Shown here in pieces: positions 20,887 to 31,739 of a stretch of DNA of 64,000 nt. A program made the position numbers and the translations under genes. The DNA is from Micrasema longulum (Eukaryota > Arthropoda > Insecta > Trichoptera > Brachycentridae). The first letter of the stretch is position 1. Each line of letters starts with the position of its first letter. A model generated the notes under the pieces. It did not search any database, had not been told where the DNA came from, and was given only the letters and a program-made list of their open reading frames with translations. The stretch is from contig JAGVSM010000920.1 of the NCBI GenBank assembly GCA_022494885.1, positions 124,001 through 188,000 on the forward strand, in the 5' to 3' direction.

Positions 20887-22313
20887 CACATTACAAAAAT
20901 ACAAAAATGAACTTATTAATCTTTAAGAGAACTGTTTGTTTTTAATTGTCTTTAACCTCTAATTAAGTGTGGAGTTACAAAAAAAAATCTTTGTTTTTAA
21001 AAATATTAAGCCTCAATGCAATTTACCAATTTTGTGAAAATAATAAGTATTCCTTAATACCAAAAAATAGATACCTATACACAGGAATTTCTTAACTGGT
21101 CGGGACCTGAAATAGAAAACCTTTGTTCATTTTGAAACTGTGAAATTAATAATTAAATTTGCAATAGAAATTTGTTAAGAATAATTTCATTTATATCGAT
21201 GATGTTTTAATCGAAATGCAAAGTGCTGTTTAAACAATTTATTAATTTACACAAAAAAATAATTTTGAAAAAACCGATAAATTCAGAATAGTCGATCATG
21301 GGGCTAATAAATCCTTAGACTTAAAATAAAGCTGGGGTATTTTCTGCTTTATACGTCTATCGTTCTATTTCTTGCTTCATTATTTTCTAAGGCAGTCGGT
21401 ATTGAATATTCTAGCGGAGAATATTGAAAGAAGGTTGAAAAGCATATTTCATTTAGAAAACGTAACTGCCTTATCAGCACGCCTCTCATACTTTAGTTAA
21501 AATATCGTTATTCTCGAGGAAAAATTGTGATATTCGGAAAATCGCGTAAATCCGGGCTTTCGGGGCACATAAACACATACACTCACACTCTGTGACGTCA
21601 CGTGTAGCGACCTAGAAGGTTGGCGGTAACAGATTTATTGCCTCACGCTGTTGATTCTGAGTTTTAAACGATTTTTACTGGCGCTGGCGCTGCACCTAGT
21701 TGTGTTTTTTCATGGGGATTTATGGCGGCTATTTTCCTTACGGTAAATATAGGCAAATTCACAAAGCACCAGGGGTAATATGGATTCAAGCGGTTATTTA
21801 TATCAGCCGTATTATGCAACTTCCTTTAGTGCGCTGAGTTATTTTTATCTTTTACTAAGTATTATGGAGCAGTAGGGCATTGTTTATATTTGTTGATTTG
21901 TTTCCATAAACAATATAAATGTATATCTTTTAGCAGAACGTACATTCATCTATATATTTATATAAATAAAGATATGTTTATACACGGTTTTTCAGGGCCA
22001 GACCGGGAAACTCCAGAAGAACATTCCTCATGGTACGCTTTAAAAAAAATCCTTACAAAAAATTTCCAAAAAGTAATTTGAAAAAAATATATAATAAAAA
22101 AATTATAATCTCAAAACTAAATAAATCTTTGATTCCTCGCATAAGCATCCCTTTCCCAAACCGCCACCCCTCATCAGCAAAAAAAATCCTATAAAAACGT
22201 ATTTGACCAACGAAGCGATATGCACCAGACGCGGACAATGCAATCGGCTAGGTAAGAGAGGGCTAGGGGTTTGTGGAGGGACTGCTTGTCCAAGAATTAA
22301 AAAAAAAATACTT
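20887..22313. other. Mostly A+T-rich; CRE-like palindrome
   Basis: TGACGTCACGTG at 21593-21604 combines a perfect CRE palindrome with an E-box-like CACGTG, inside a less A+T-rich patch (about 21540-21770). No reading frame or core promoter is evident. The remainder is unassigned. Confidence 0.35.
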
Positions 22314-22322
22314 CTTTTAATT

Positions 22323-22590
22323 CGTCGTTGGCCTCGTGGTGTAATGGTCAGCGCGTTTGCCTTCCATCAAAAGGTCTCGGGTACGATTCTCTACATGGTT
22401 GATATGAAATATTTTTTTAAAAGGGTGTTTTTACACTAAAAATATTTCATAGTCCCTGGACTGGTATCCGAAGCGTGAGACTGATCATCTTACTTTCATG
22501 TAACAAAAATGATCAAGAAACGCTGCGATTAGTGTGCCAATGCAGTGCCTTATGCACTATTAGGTGTGGAAAGGAAATGATGATGATGAT
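22323..22590 (+). mobile_element. tRNA-derived SINE, family B, full length with 9-bp target duplication
   Basis: The head has CTCGTGGTGTAATGGTCAGC (A box) and GGTCTCGGGTACGATTCTCT (B box). The body matches other B copies and the end is ATGATGATGATGAT. CTTTTAATT occurs immediately before (22314-22322) and after (22591-22599), a perfect 9-bp duplication that fixes both ends. This is the best reference copy for family B in the window. Confidence 0.92.
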
Positions 22591-22599
22591 CTTTTAATT

Positions 22600-24910
22600 A
22601 ACAATTAAATAAATAGATAAAGTACCTACATTAATTTTAAAGTTTAAGTTTCTTAGATTGTTTTGGTTAAGTTCAGATAATGTTAATAAATATTTGATGC
22701 CAATCCGCAAGGGTTCTTGATTGGCTAAAAAATAACTAATAATAATTGTTAAAAAAAATATTTACATTTAAACTATTGGCGACCAGTTGACGTTCCGGTT
22801 TCATCCAGTTTCGGTCAATTAAACAGGTTTCAGCCGCGATTTCTGTTTCAGCTAAAATTGGACGAAACTTCGGCTAAACCCAACCTGTGCCTGTGGTCGG
22901 AATGTGTCGGATTACCTTCGGATGTACTCAGGCAAAAAAAAGCGCACTCATGGAAATTTAATTTTTAACAGTCCATTTAAATAATTATTAATTGCATTGC
23001 TATCGTGTAACATAAAACATAAAAAAAAACTGATTTCGTGATTTTCTGACTATAGTTAGTATTTCTAAGATCTTTCATATTTATATTTTTGTAATTCCTT
23101 CATAAATAATAAATAAAAGTTCCTTTAGCGTATATTGAGAAACTGTTCCATATTAATTAAATGCATAATATTAAAACGAGCCAAAAAACAAACATATTTT
23201 TTCATTATATTTAGGCCTTTTATTTATTTGTTTATTTTATTTAATACTTGTTTTAATAAACTGGTAAACTTAAAGTAAACTTATAAAAACGCCTTATTTT
23301 AGGCGTTTTGAAGTAGTTTTTAATTTATATTAATAAAGTTAGGTTCAGGTTTTGGTATCGCCCAAAACTAGAACAGAACCTTTAAATTGGTTTCAGTTTT
23401 GGCTGAAAAATTTGATTCGCTAGGCCACTATAAACAATTAGTAAAACGTAAAATGAAAAAATTAAACTATTCAAAAAACAATAGGTTCATATTTTGGTTG
23501 ATCTCCTTTTGTGTGTGGATAGATATGAAAATTATTATAGAATAATAATGTTTTTAAACAACAGCTTATTTTGTATCAGACCTGTACGTATTCGTATCCA
23601 AGACAAGTAACATTATATAATATATCATTTCTCTATCAGCAAAAACCGTACAAAGATATTGGAAACTAGGTAAAAAAATATTGGTCGATGACATGATGAC
23701 TATATTTTAAGCACTTTCTGATAGTTTTAACACTACATCACTATTTAAATTTTATGTGACAGCGTCTACTTGTTCCTGTCACCCACTTGTCTACAAACAT
23801 TTGGCAGATTTGGTAAAACATTATATTTGTTACAGTAAGCTAAGTTTACATTTTGATTAAGTGATTTAATCAAATTTAATGAATAATGTATTAAATATTT
23901 GTTAAAATGTGTTTATTGTTTTTCTTTTTATCATCGCCAACTACTACAGTAAAATATTAAATAAGCAAAAATCAAATCAAGAAAAAATAACAAAACTTTT
24001 TTTATAGTACGAACTTTTTTAAAAAGGGTAAAACCTTAAATCTGCGATACGTATTATGCAATTTACATTTGTTTTTCATAGGTTTAATAAAATTATTAAA
24101 AAATACACAAATGTGTACAAAGCAATGTTTTAAATATCAGTTACGGTAAAGTTATTTAAATAAATGTATTTTTTTACAGCACTGTTTTATAAAATTAAAT
24201 TTCCTGTTAAAATATCCTTATTTCATGGTTTGAGTTTTGCAATTTCCACAGAGAGTATTTTTATATTAAAATTGAAGCATATTTTAGGATGCTTCAAAAC
24301 GTTTATGGAGTTTTTAGCTCCTCGATAAACCTCTGTAAACAAAAGAGCCGAAAAAATAATTATTCCAAAGCATCCATTACCAAACGAAGCTGAAAGCCAA
24401 AAGTCCTTCCTAATAAACAGTGCCTGTCAACTTTTTTCAGCTAAACGTTCTAGAAATGAAAATCAAAAATAAATAGAAAGCACACCGACAGCATTCTTTG
24501 ATAAAAGGAAAGTACATATATAAAATAATTTAATCTACAATCATAATACAATCAGAAAGTAACACCCGACGTGCATGTATTTGTTTGCCTATTTTAAACC
24601 AGTCTGCCATATCCATGTAAAAATTACAAAATAAAATAAACATTAACACTAATTTTCATGACAACTTAAACCTATTTTGACTGATCTCAGAAAAAACTAA
24701 ATCGTTTATCAGAATAAACATAAGCATCAAATAAAAACTGTTTTAACCTAAGGGTTGAAGCTAAAAGTGCCTTTATTTGATTTTTGTTTAAATGAGTCAG
24801 GCACCAGAACGTACTCCTTATTATCCATTATTTTAGTTCTATAAAAGAACAGGAAACTTAGATATTTTTATGAGGATTTAAGGTGCCTAGAATTTTAATG
24901 TAACAAGAGC
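22600..24910. other. A+T-rich, with two patches of hAT-like subterminal words
   Basis: Patches at 22775-22930 and 23336-23440 repeat words like GGTTTCA, GTTTCGG, CGAAACTTCGGC and GGTTTCAGTTTTGGC in both orientations, which resembles subterminal repeats of some hAT elements. Ends and duplication could not be matched, so no element is called. The rest holds nothing recognised. Confidence 0.3.
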
Positions 24911-24913
24911 ATT

Positions 24914-25143
24914 AGAATACATACATAGATTATTGTAACATAACAAAAATATCAGAAAAATATCATATTCAACTTTCTAAAACGAGACAAGGACAGTCGA
25001 GACTAATAAACCATAGACTGAAATTATACAATAAACTACCCGACAAAACTAAACAAAAGACTCAGACAAACTTTTCACAACAGATTATCAATAAAAAAAA
25101 ATATTTTTTTTGTAAAAGGAATATAATAATCCGTAAGAGTTAA
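24914..25143 (+). pseudogene. C-terminal fragment of a jockey/CR1-like LINE
   Basis: A continuous forward frame ends at TAA 25141-25143. It contains SKTRQGQSRLINHRLKLYN and KLPDKTKQ, matching the TR....R...Y...LYN.LP signature at the extreme C-terminus of ORF2 in jockey/CR1-type elements. All catalytic domains are missing. There is no ATG-initiated frame, as expected for a 5'-truncated insertion. Confidence 0.6.
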
Positions 25144-25384
25144 TTTTTTTTTTTAAATAAAAAAATCAATTTTTACATTTTTCAGCGGTGAAAAAATTGT
25201 TGTTAAATAAATTATTGATGCAATGGCTATAGAAACAAACAATCCCTCGTACAAAACAATCTTTTTTTGACACAGATGCTTCTAAATAAACACCCAAATA
25301 TTCATCTAATTGGGTACAATATTTAAAATACTTATGTTTGTACTTCTATATAATACAGTTGGGCATATAGATAAATGGAAAGCG

Positions 25385-25520
25385 TGGAGTTAGAAGGTGA
25401 CAGATGTCCTGGCTGAGAAACATCCGCGACTGGACGGAAGGCGCTGTTGCAGTAGGTGCAGGACCGGAATGCCTACTCTAGAGCGATCGCCAACGTCGCG
25501 TTGGAGGGACCTGATACAGC
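25385..25520 (+). pseudogene. LINE ORF2 C-terminus (RNIRDWT type)
   Basis: One forward frame reads MSWLRNIRDWTEG. After a frameshift the next reads VQDRNAYSRAIANVALEG, then PDTAQ and a stop. W.R.I..WTG...DR....R...NV is the usual extreme C-terminus of a widespread insect LINE ORF2. The segment stands out as G+C-richer than its flanks. It lies about 25 nt upstream of a SINE B copy with the extended leader. Confidence 0.6.
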
Positions 25521-25544
25521 ACAGTAAGAAGATAATGTAGATAC

Positions 25545-25800
25545 AACCAGAACCCTGGACGAGTACTTTCGACCCTCAGGTTTAAATCTTGAAAAAGAAA
25601 AGTGATTGAAGATAAGTCCTTGTTGTGTATTGGTTGACCAATTTTTGACTACCATTCTTGAGGTCTTGAGTTGGATTCATGTTAGAGTGGACGTAAAATA
25701 TTGATTTTAGGGGTTCTATGAATTCCAATATTTCATTGCTCCTGGCCTGGCACCTGGGCTGCAAATATAAACGGTATTTTTCTATACACACCGATACGGT
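25545..25800 (+). mobile_element. Family B SINE with 5' leader
   Basis: A leader, CCCTGGACGA, TTCGACCCTC, AGGTTTAAAT, GAAAAGTGATTGAAGA (about 25550-25612), precedes the tRNA-like head at about 25614 (GTTGTGTATTGGTTGACC) and the body GACGTAAAATATTGATTTTA, CAATATTTCATTGCTCCTGG. The same leader occurs before B copies at 27428, 39490 and (reverse) 37845. The 3' GATGAT end is missing here. Confidence 0.7.
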
Positions 25801-26609
25801 ATATTTATATTTTATGTTATCCGTATTCTCCTTAGTATGGTAAATTTTGATTTACCAACATGTTGATAAATGTTTTCATTACATAATCTCAGAAATTATA
25901 TGCTCGAATGCATCCAATTGGTGTCTCCAAAACTTTACTCCACGTTCAATGTTTTATGACAATTAAAGTATTTCTCTTTTAAATTTTAAATTAATATTTG
26001 TTATTAAATTTAGCCACTACAAAATGATTTAAAATTCAAATAAATCGCAATTAAGGCAAAAATGAGCTAAGATGGTATGGTTAATATTTTTGGCATCTCT
26101 GTTTACCGACGCCTTACGAAGCCAAAGTATCGATATTCCAATTCGTGTTTTTAGAATTATAAGAAAAAAAAAGACAAAAATATAATAATACAATTTATTT
26201 TTTATAGTGGCAGTATTTCTACCAAATTTTAAAGGTCACGTCGTCTATTGCATGCGCTCTGAGTACGTTATATGTTAATATGGCAGTATCTGGCTGTTCC
26301 GTTTGAAAACTGACCGTTATGGCTAAATTAATTTTGTCTTCAAAATATACTTATTTATATTTCGAATTTTAAATTCGCTTATAAAAATAAAAGTGGCCAC
26401 CTCAGAACGATTAAAAGTTTCAACAAATCGTTATCGAAGCAAAAATAGCTTAGTGGAACAAAATTTAAGATCTATTTAATGCAAAGATATGTGGTACTAA
26501 AGCCCTCGGTACATATCGATGCATCGACCTTAAAACTTAAAGATAAAGATTATAAATCTTCAGTTTAACCGTCACGGTGAAGATATGACGTCCTTAGCTT
26601 CCGATTGTT
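25801..26609. other. A+T-rich, nothing recognised
   Basis: No repeat match or open frame of interest noticed. Confidence 0.35.
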
Positions 26610-26735
26610 ACTATGCCTATGAAGCTTAAGACTGACCACCTTATCTTCATGTAACAAATGATCAAACTACGTTGCATTTGGTTTACTTATGCAGTGTTCT
26701 ATGCACCACCGGGTACAGAAAGGGGAATAATGAAT
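26610..26735 (+). mobile_element. Family B SINE, 3' part
   Basis: AGCTTAAGACTGACCACCTT, ATCTTCATGTAACAAATGAT, TATGCAGTGTTCTATGCACC and AAAGGGGAATAATGAA match the 3' half of family B. No tRNA-like head is recognisable upstream. Confidence 0.65.
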
Positions 26736-27427
26736 ACGAAAATATATTGCTATCAAATGTATTGCTTAAATTGGGTGAAATTAATTTTTATTAGACACAA
26801 TAAAAATAATATTTATCTGTATGCCTGCTCAACCCTTCGTATGTGATTTGTAAACATAATTAAAAATCACCAACAGCAAGTAAACAAAGTTGCCACAGCT
26901 TCAAACGTAATTATACACTGTAAAAGGTAAAACATGAAAGAAAACACACAAAATTAGCCGTATGTTTGACAATCTCTGCCTTCAAAGGATAAACGAAAAG
27001 GAGGGGATGGATTTGGGAGAAAGGTAAACTGGGGTTAGAGCGATCGAGCTGAAACCATTTTTTTCGGAAAATTCCCATCATATTACATCACTTCTATTAA
27101 TCAATATACCGCTGACGCGTCCGCATTTTAGGGTAATTGGCATAAAAACCAGATGAAATTTACATATTCTGGAAAATGCAGTAAGATTATCAGCTTTACC
27201 CGAGAAAAAAATGTGTCAAAATAACCCTTAATCTTTTTGAGGGACAAAACTTAATGATTCGTGTGATTAAAAATAGATTTAACTTGAGTTGAATATCGCA
27301 TATTCTGTGATAAAGTGAGTTATATAGTTATACAACTGAGAACCAAACAAAAATTTAAATATTCAACTGTTTGGATTTATATTTGTAAAGATACATGAAT
27401 ATAAGTAAAAACATTATCACTAACAGA
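26736..27427. other. A+T-rich, nothing recognised
   Basis: No supported feature. Confidence 0.35.
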
Positions 27428-27745
27428 ACCAGAATTCCGGACGACTGTTATTGACTTGATGGCTTTTCTGTAAAAAAGAAGTGGAGATAAGCCCGCTTTG
27501 TGGTGTATAGGTTGGTGCAATTGCCTACCATATTTGAGGTCTAGAATTCCTGGGAAGGTAGGCATGAAGCATTGATTGAAAAGGTGGTTTCACATTACAA
27601 TATTTCATTGTTTCTGGACTGATACCTAAAACGTGGGATCGATCACCTTATCTCAATGGCACAAATACTCAATATACCCAGCATTTGGTGTAGCAATGCA
27701 GTTTTTAATGCACTACATGGTGTGGATAGGTACATGATAATGATA
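27428..27745 (+). mobile_element. Family B SINE with 5' leader, long copy
   Basis: A diverged leader (CCGGACGACTG, TTGACTTGATGGC, AAGAAGTGGAGATAAG) is followed by TTTGTGGTGTATAGGTTGGT (A box), a decayed B region, CAATATTTCATTGTTTCTGG, ACCTTATCTCAATGGCACAA, GCACTACATGGTGTGGATAG and GATAATGATAATTAT. It is older-looking than the 22323 copy, with many substitutions. Confidence 0.7.
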
Positions 27746-28137
27746 ATTATTATAAAAAGCGTAACATTTGTATAGTATAAAATTATAAAAAGAAAAATTT
27801 AACAAAAATGAACAGTTTAATCCGCCGTAGAAATAAACGCTCAGTTTTCTATCAAGTTAAGTATAATGCGTTGGCAAATGGGTAGGACAGAATATTAACG
27901 GATCAAGTTCAAATTTTATAAAGTTTAAGTTTAATGTTTCTTTGGGTAGATAAAACAGATTTCAATGTTGCGTTAGTAACAGAATAGTAGTTTTTCAATT
28001 TTCTCCATAGACGACAATACTACAATTGATTAGATATCAAAATTTGAAACCTTTTAGAATATTAGTGAGTCATGTCCATTTTGACAGCTCATTCACCATC
28101 AGAGGTAATACTATTTTGACTGTTGATTGCTGAAAAT
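27746..28137. other. A+T-rich, nothing recognised
   Basis: TCATGTCCATTTT at about 28071-28083 recurs as TCATGTCCGTTTT near 28778-28790 in the same orientation, bracketing the next feature. Otherwise unassigned. Confidence 0.3.
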
Positions 28138-28705
28138 GAGTTCAGATGAAGACTTTAGTTTGTCCTGTGATTCAGAACACTTACCAGATAATGAATCTAC
28201 CGATAAAAAAGAAATTATTCATGGTTGGATCATTTGCAATACTTTATAGCTGAAGATGTAAAAAAAATCATAATCATATTTGGACACATTCAATAATATT
28301 GTGGCTTTGAATAATTAAGAAAGAATTCTTACTAAACAACACTGATATTCATTTTTATATGACACAATTCATCATACTGTTAATATTTCTACATAAGTTT
28401 CATAAATTCAAAAAGAATTAAATTATGAAATGCCATTTTGTGAACTTGACCTGACTAAAAAAAGTCGAGCAAGACCTGTTCAGAGGAGCACAATCGTTCA
28501 GGACTCTTTGTACATCTGTCGTCGAGTGGATACTGATGTTTAAAAAAAAGATATGCTAGATTTGATTCCTTATATCCCACCTATTTACCACTGTTTTTAT
28601 AAACATCTCCTCACACAAAGCCACACTCGACAATCAGAACAAAGTAACCATGACCATAGTGAGGAAGGTTTTAAAAATTATAAAGTTATTTACGATTGTA
28701 TTTGA
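28138..28705 (+). pseudogene. Internally deleted transposase-like gene (YIPPIYHCFY motif)
   Basis: An ATG at 28138 opens an acidic N-terminus (MSSDEDFSLSCDSEH, LPDNESTD) that soon hits a stop. From about 28465 a second frame reads RSTIVQDSLYICRRVDTDV, one in-frame stop, KKDMLDLIPYIPPIYHCFYK, and runs to TGA 28703-28705. The LLPYIPP.H.FY-like tail is, as I recall, the C-terminus of the same transposase-like family that carries CGGQNKNR (see 5240). Only about 330 nt separate the ends, so most of the middle is missing. A polyadenylation-like AATAAAG follows near 28820. Confidence 0.45.
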
Positions 28706-29667
28706 ATGTTACTTTAATTTTTTTTTTTTTAATGTGCTTCACTTTTGTTTGGGAAAATTTTCATAATAATAGTAAATCATGTCCGTTTTATTTTATTTTA
28801 TTTGTACTTTTGATATTAATAAAGCCTTTGTGTAACTTATTTTTTTTTATTTATTTAACTTGATTTATGCACTATCAAAATAAATTAAGTGTTTTCAGAG
28901 AAAAGATCCCTGGATTGTACAAAAGCCTTTTAACTTTAGGTCTAATTATCTCAGAATAAGGATCGATAAGCTTGATCCACTAATATTTCGACCCACCCAA
29001 ATAATAATCAAACGAGCAATTAAAATATTTGTTTCACAAGTTTCCTAAAAAAAAACGTTATGTTGTTAATACGATATTTTCAATTGAAGCGCAAAATAAT
29101 TGTCCTGTAAACTGGGCGTATACTACAAAGAATGGTTGCTCCAAATTTAGATTAATATGTTTTGAGGGCAGTATACTGAAGTTTACGTTCTGTCCTACAT
29201 ACGTCACACCCTCCGATCAGAAGATTTGTAAATACTGAGGGTTTTCTACCCTCTAATTCAAGAGAACGAAGTTCTTTGCGATTGTTTATATGAACGTTTG
29301 TAGTTCTAAAATGTTTCGTTTTCATGTTACCGATACTCAACATTTTATCGCGTTTGTGAAATATAATAAATTACATTAAATGCAATGTAGAGAAAAAAGT
29401 ATTTTTACTGTTCAAGGTTATTTTTTAGACATCCAAAAAAAAGAACGTGGAAATGTTTCTGGCTTGATTGATTGATTTATTAGTTAAAACAATTAGCCAG
29501 CAAACAAGCGAAGAGAAAAAATGGGTTTGGGATATAATATTTTGGAAAATTCGTTTTTTTTTTGCACCACAACTAGCCCGAAGACGCAATTATACAAGGG
29601 TTGTGTAAAAAATAAGATTCTCATTTTTTTTGCAGGTTTAAGGCATTTATTATTTGAACTGAAAAAT
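28706..29667. other. A+T-rich, unassigned
   Basis: A 69-codon forward frame at 29029-29238 and its antisense frame lie in a less A+T-rich patch (29090-29330), with ATTTGTTTCACAA and TTTGTGAAAT as loosely inverted borders. No domain recognised. Confidence 0.3.
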
Positions 29668-30010
29668 ACATCAATGTTTGATTATGTCCAAATGCTTGCA
29701 GACTGGATGGATTTTCTCCCTAGGGAGTTGTTTATATTTAAATTTATTTCAACAGAGAGGGAAAACACTTTTGAGAAGCTAATATGGAAGTCTAGGCATT
29801 TACAGGGCTTATGACCTGTCATTGGCTGGTTTAAGTGGCCACTTTACACACTGTCTAACATTCACCATTCTGCCCATGTTTGAACATCCACATTTCCTCA
29901 ACTCTTCCATCTGTTGACTTTTATGAAGTAAAAGAGCTGAAACCTTTATCACGTGGGTGAGATTCGTTGCCTAGTAGGTGATTTGGTTCAGCCGGATGAA
30001 TCAAATCAAT
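29668..30010 (+). mobile_element. Family A element, copy 4
   Basis: TTTGATTATGTCCAAATGCT, AGGCATTTACAGGGCTTATG, TTAAGTGGCCACTTTACACA, TGAACATCCACATTTCC and AGAGCTGAAACCTTTATC match copy 2 in order. It has the left end and core; the right terminal repeat is missing or too diverged. Confidence 0.8.
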
Positions 30011-30057
30011 CCAATTTTAGTTATGTGTCATATTATCATTCCTATGATATTTTGAAA

Positions 30058-30170
30058 TTTTCAAATTACTCCGCCCGTGAGGTCACTAGTTATCGTCGGT
30101 GAGTTTCCCTGATTGGTAAGTTTGCTTCCTGGAAACCGAAAATCTATCACAACACGTAACAATGCTCTAG
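30058..30170 (+). repeat. Dispersed repeat E, copy 1
   Basis: GGTGAGTTTCCCTGATTGGT, AATCTATCACAACACGTAAC and AGTTGATTAGAAAGAAG align with 54458-54565, and in reverse with 51188-51290. The type is unknown, probably a short DNA-transposon derivative. No ends resolved. Confidence 0.4.
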
Positions 30171-30301
30171 TTGATTAGAAAGAAGTTTTGACATAGTTCC
30201 ACTTAGTTCATTTTTGTTAAAATCGTTTTGATTAATTTGTTCATACATTTTTGAGGAACTTCGCAGTACGATTCTGTGTTGATTAGGTAAAGAAATATAG
30301 A

Positions 30302-30331
30302 TCAACGAATACACTATAGTATATTCGTTGA
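30302..30331. repeat. 30-bp near-perfect palindrome
   Basis: TCAACGAATACACTA joins directly to TAGTATATTCGTTGA, its reverse complement with one mismatch and no spacer. Function unknown; it could be a tiny foldback remnant. Confidence 0.55.
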
Positions 30332-30779
30332 CTTAACTGCGTTAATCTTATCATTATGCTGTAATTTTTACAGCTTGTAAATAAATTTTTTAATATCCAG
30401 TATCCTATAATCTTAAACTTCCTCATTTTAGTTGATTTTTTATAAACTTTTATAGCATATAAACAATAATATAATTATTAATGGTAATTATATTTATTTA
30501 TACATTTCATAATATATACAAATTTTTGTTCACTTTACCCAGCTGTGTGAAACAGTATTTCCAATTTTTTGTTACATTATTTAAACATATTTTATTATAT
30601 AATTTGTTTTTTACATTTATTTTTATATTGTTTAAACTTTCTAATGAATATGTTGTAAAATTTTAAGGTTTTTTTTTCTATAAATCTTGTATAATTTATG
30701 GGTTTATTTTTTTTTTATAAATCTTGGGTAAAAGAAAATTGATGTTTTGAAAAGAAATAAAAAATAAAGCCAAATATGT

Positions 30780-30843
30780 TAGTGTTATTAATTTTTGTAA
30801 AAGGCATATTTGCCGTTTATGTTAATAAAATAAAATAAAATAC
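30780..30843 (+). repeat. LINE 3' end with hairpin and AAAAT tail
   Basis: AAAGGCATATTTGCCGTTTA folds into a GGCA/TGCC hairpin and is followed by TTAATAAAATAAAATAAAAT. The same layout (AAAGGTATTTGTGCC, then AATAAAATAAATAAATAA) is at 37600-37679. This is typical of the very 3' end of jockey/CR1-like LINEs; upstream A+T-rich sequence may be its untranslated region. Confidence 0.5.
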
Positions 30844-31251
30844 ATACAATGACCAAACGACACCAACGTGATTTGGTAGAGTTGATTTTTTTAATGTGCG
30901 AAAAATGACAGTTGAATGTTCTGTAAACTTGAACTTTTTGTCCATTCCTCATGTTACGTTATTTGTCTTTGGCTCCATACAAATTATTTTCTTCAAAAAA
31001 ATCGTATCTCGGTGTCACAATTTCGTTTCGTAAATTCATCCATTTCGTCATATATCCATCTCAGTCTAACGAAATCAAAATAGTATTTTGCTCTCGTTCC
31101 CTCTCATACGATACGAATGAAATTACTAAACGAATAAGTTACAGAATAAGGCCACTGGGTGGTAGCGTCCCTGAATAGTTTACTTCCGAGATCATAAAGG
31201 GGCCGAATAACAAAACAATAGTGTGCAAAAAACTCAGTGACATTTTATGTA

Positions 31252-31512
31252 ATGTTTGCCAAAGGATTTAATGTGTTTGTCCGTCCTATCGCCTGTTTAC
31301 ACATAGCCGGTGGACTTGTGGCTTTTTGCGTTGTGTACTTTGGATTTATTTGGAGCTTTAATCATATGAAAAATAAATCTGGCAGCAAGCTTAGTGAAGC
31401 CCGAATCCAGACCATTGCAAGTGATTACGTTAAGTTCATGTTACATACAGCAACGGGTAATATTTGGACGGCGTTATGGGTTTGTTTAATAAAGCGAATT
31501 TTGATAGTGTGA
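31252..31512 (+). CDS. Candidate 86-codon ORF, predicted membrane segment, function unknown
   Basis: The first ATG of this frame is at 31252 (an upstream GTG at 31237 is unlikely) and the stop is at 31510-31512. The product starts MFAKGFNVFVRPIACLHIAG and continues GLVAFCVVYFGFIWSF, giving one hydrophobic span (about residues 9-32), then a basic/polar segment (NHMKNKSGSKLSEARIQ) and a less polar tail. Base composition is clearly less A+T-rich than the surrounding DNA, unlike most chance frames here. I do not recognise the protein. It could be a small gene, an exon (ATTGCAAGTGAT contains a donor-like AAGTGA) or part of an unknown transposon. Confidence 0.3.
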   Translation: MFAKGFNVFVRPIACLHIAGGLVAFCVVYFGFIWSFNHMKNKSGSKLSEARIQTIASDYVKFMLHTATGNIWTALWVCLIKRILIV

Positions 31513-31739
31513 GCAAGATAAAACACGCGAAATTTGGTCGTAAATTAACAAAAAGCCGTATTTATTACAGAATAACATAAAATTTTTAATATCGATCCTA
31601 AAATTTATTAGCAACACCTACCACATTAATATAGTATTTTTTTAGAAAAAAAATTATGTGCTGCAGACGGTGCTATGCTGAGTCGTTTAATTAAGCCAAA
31701 GTCGAGATTTATTGTAATCTCTATGTCAATGATATATAA

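Noticed and set aside
22775..23440. Complete hAT element with GTTTCGG-type subterminal repeats
   Set aside because: No matching terminal inverted repeats or 8-bp duplication could be aligned at the borders.
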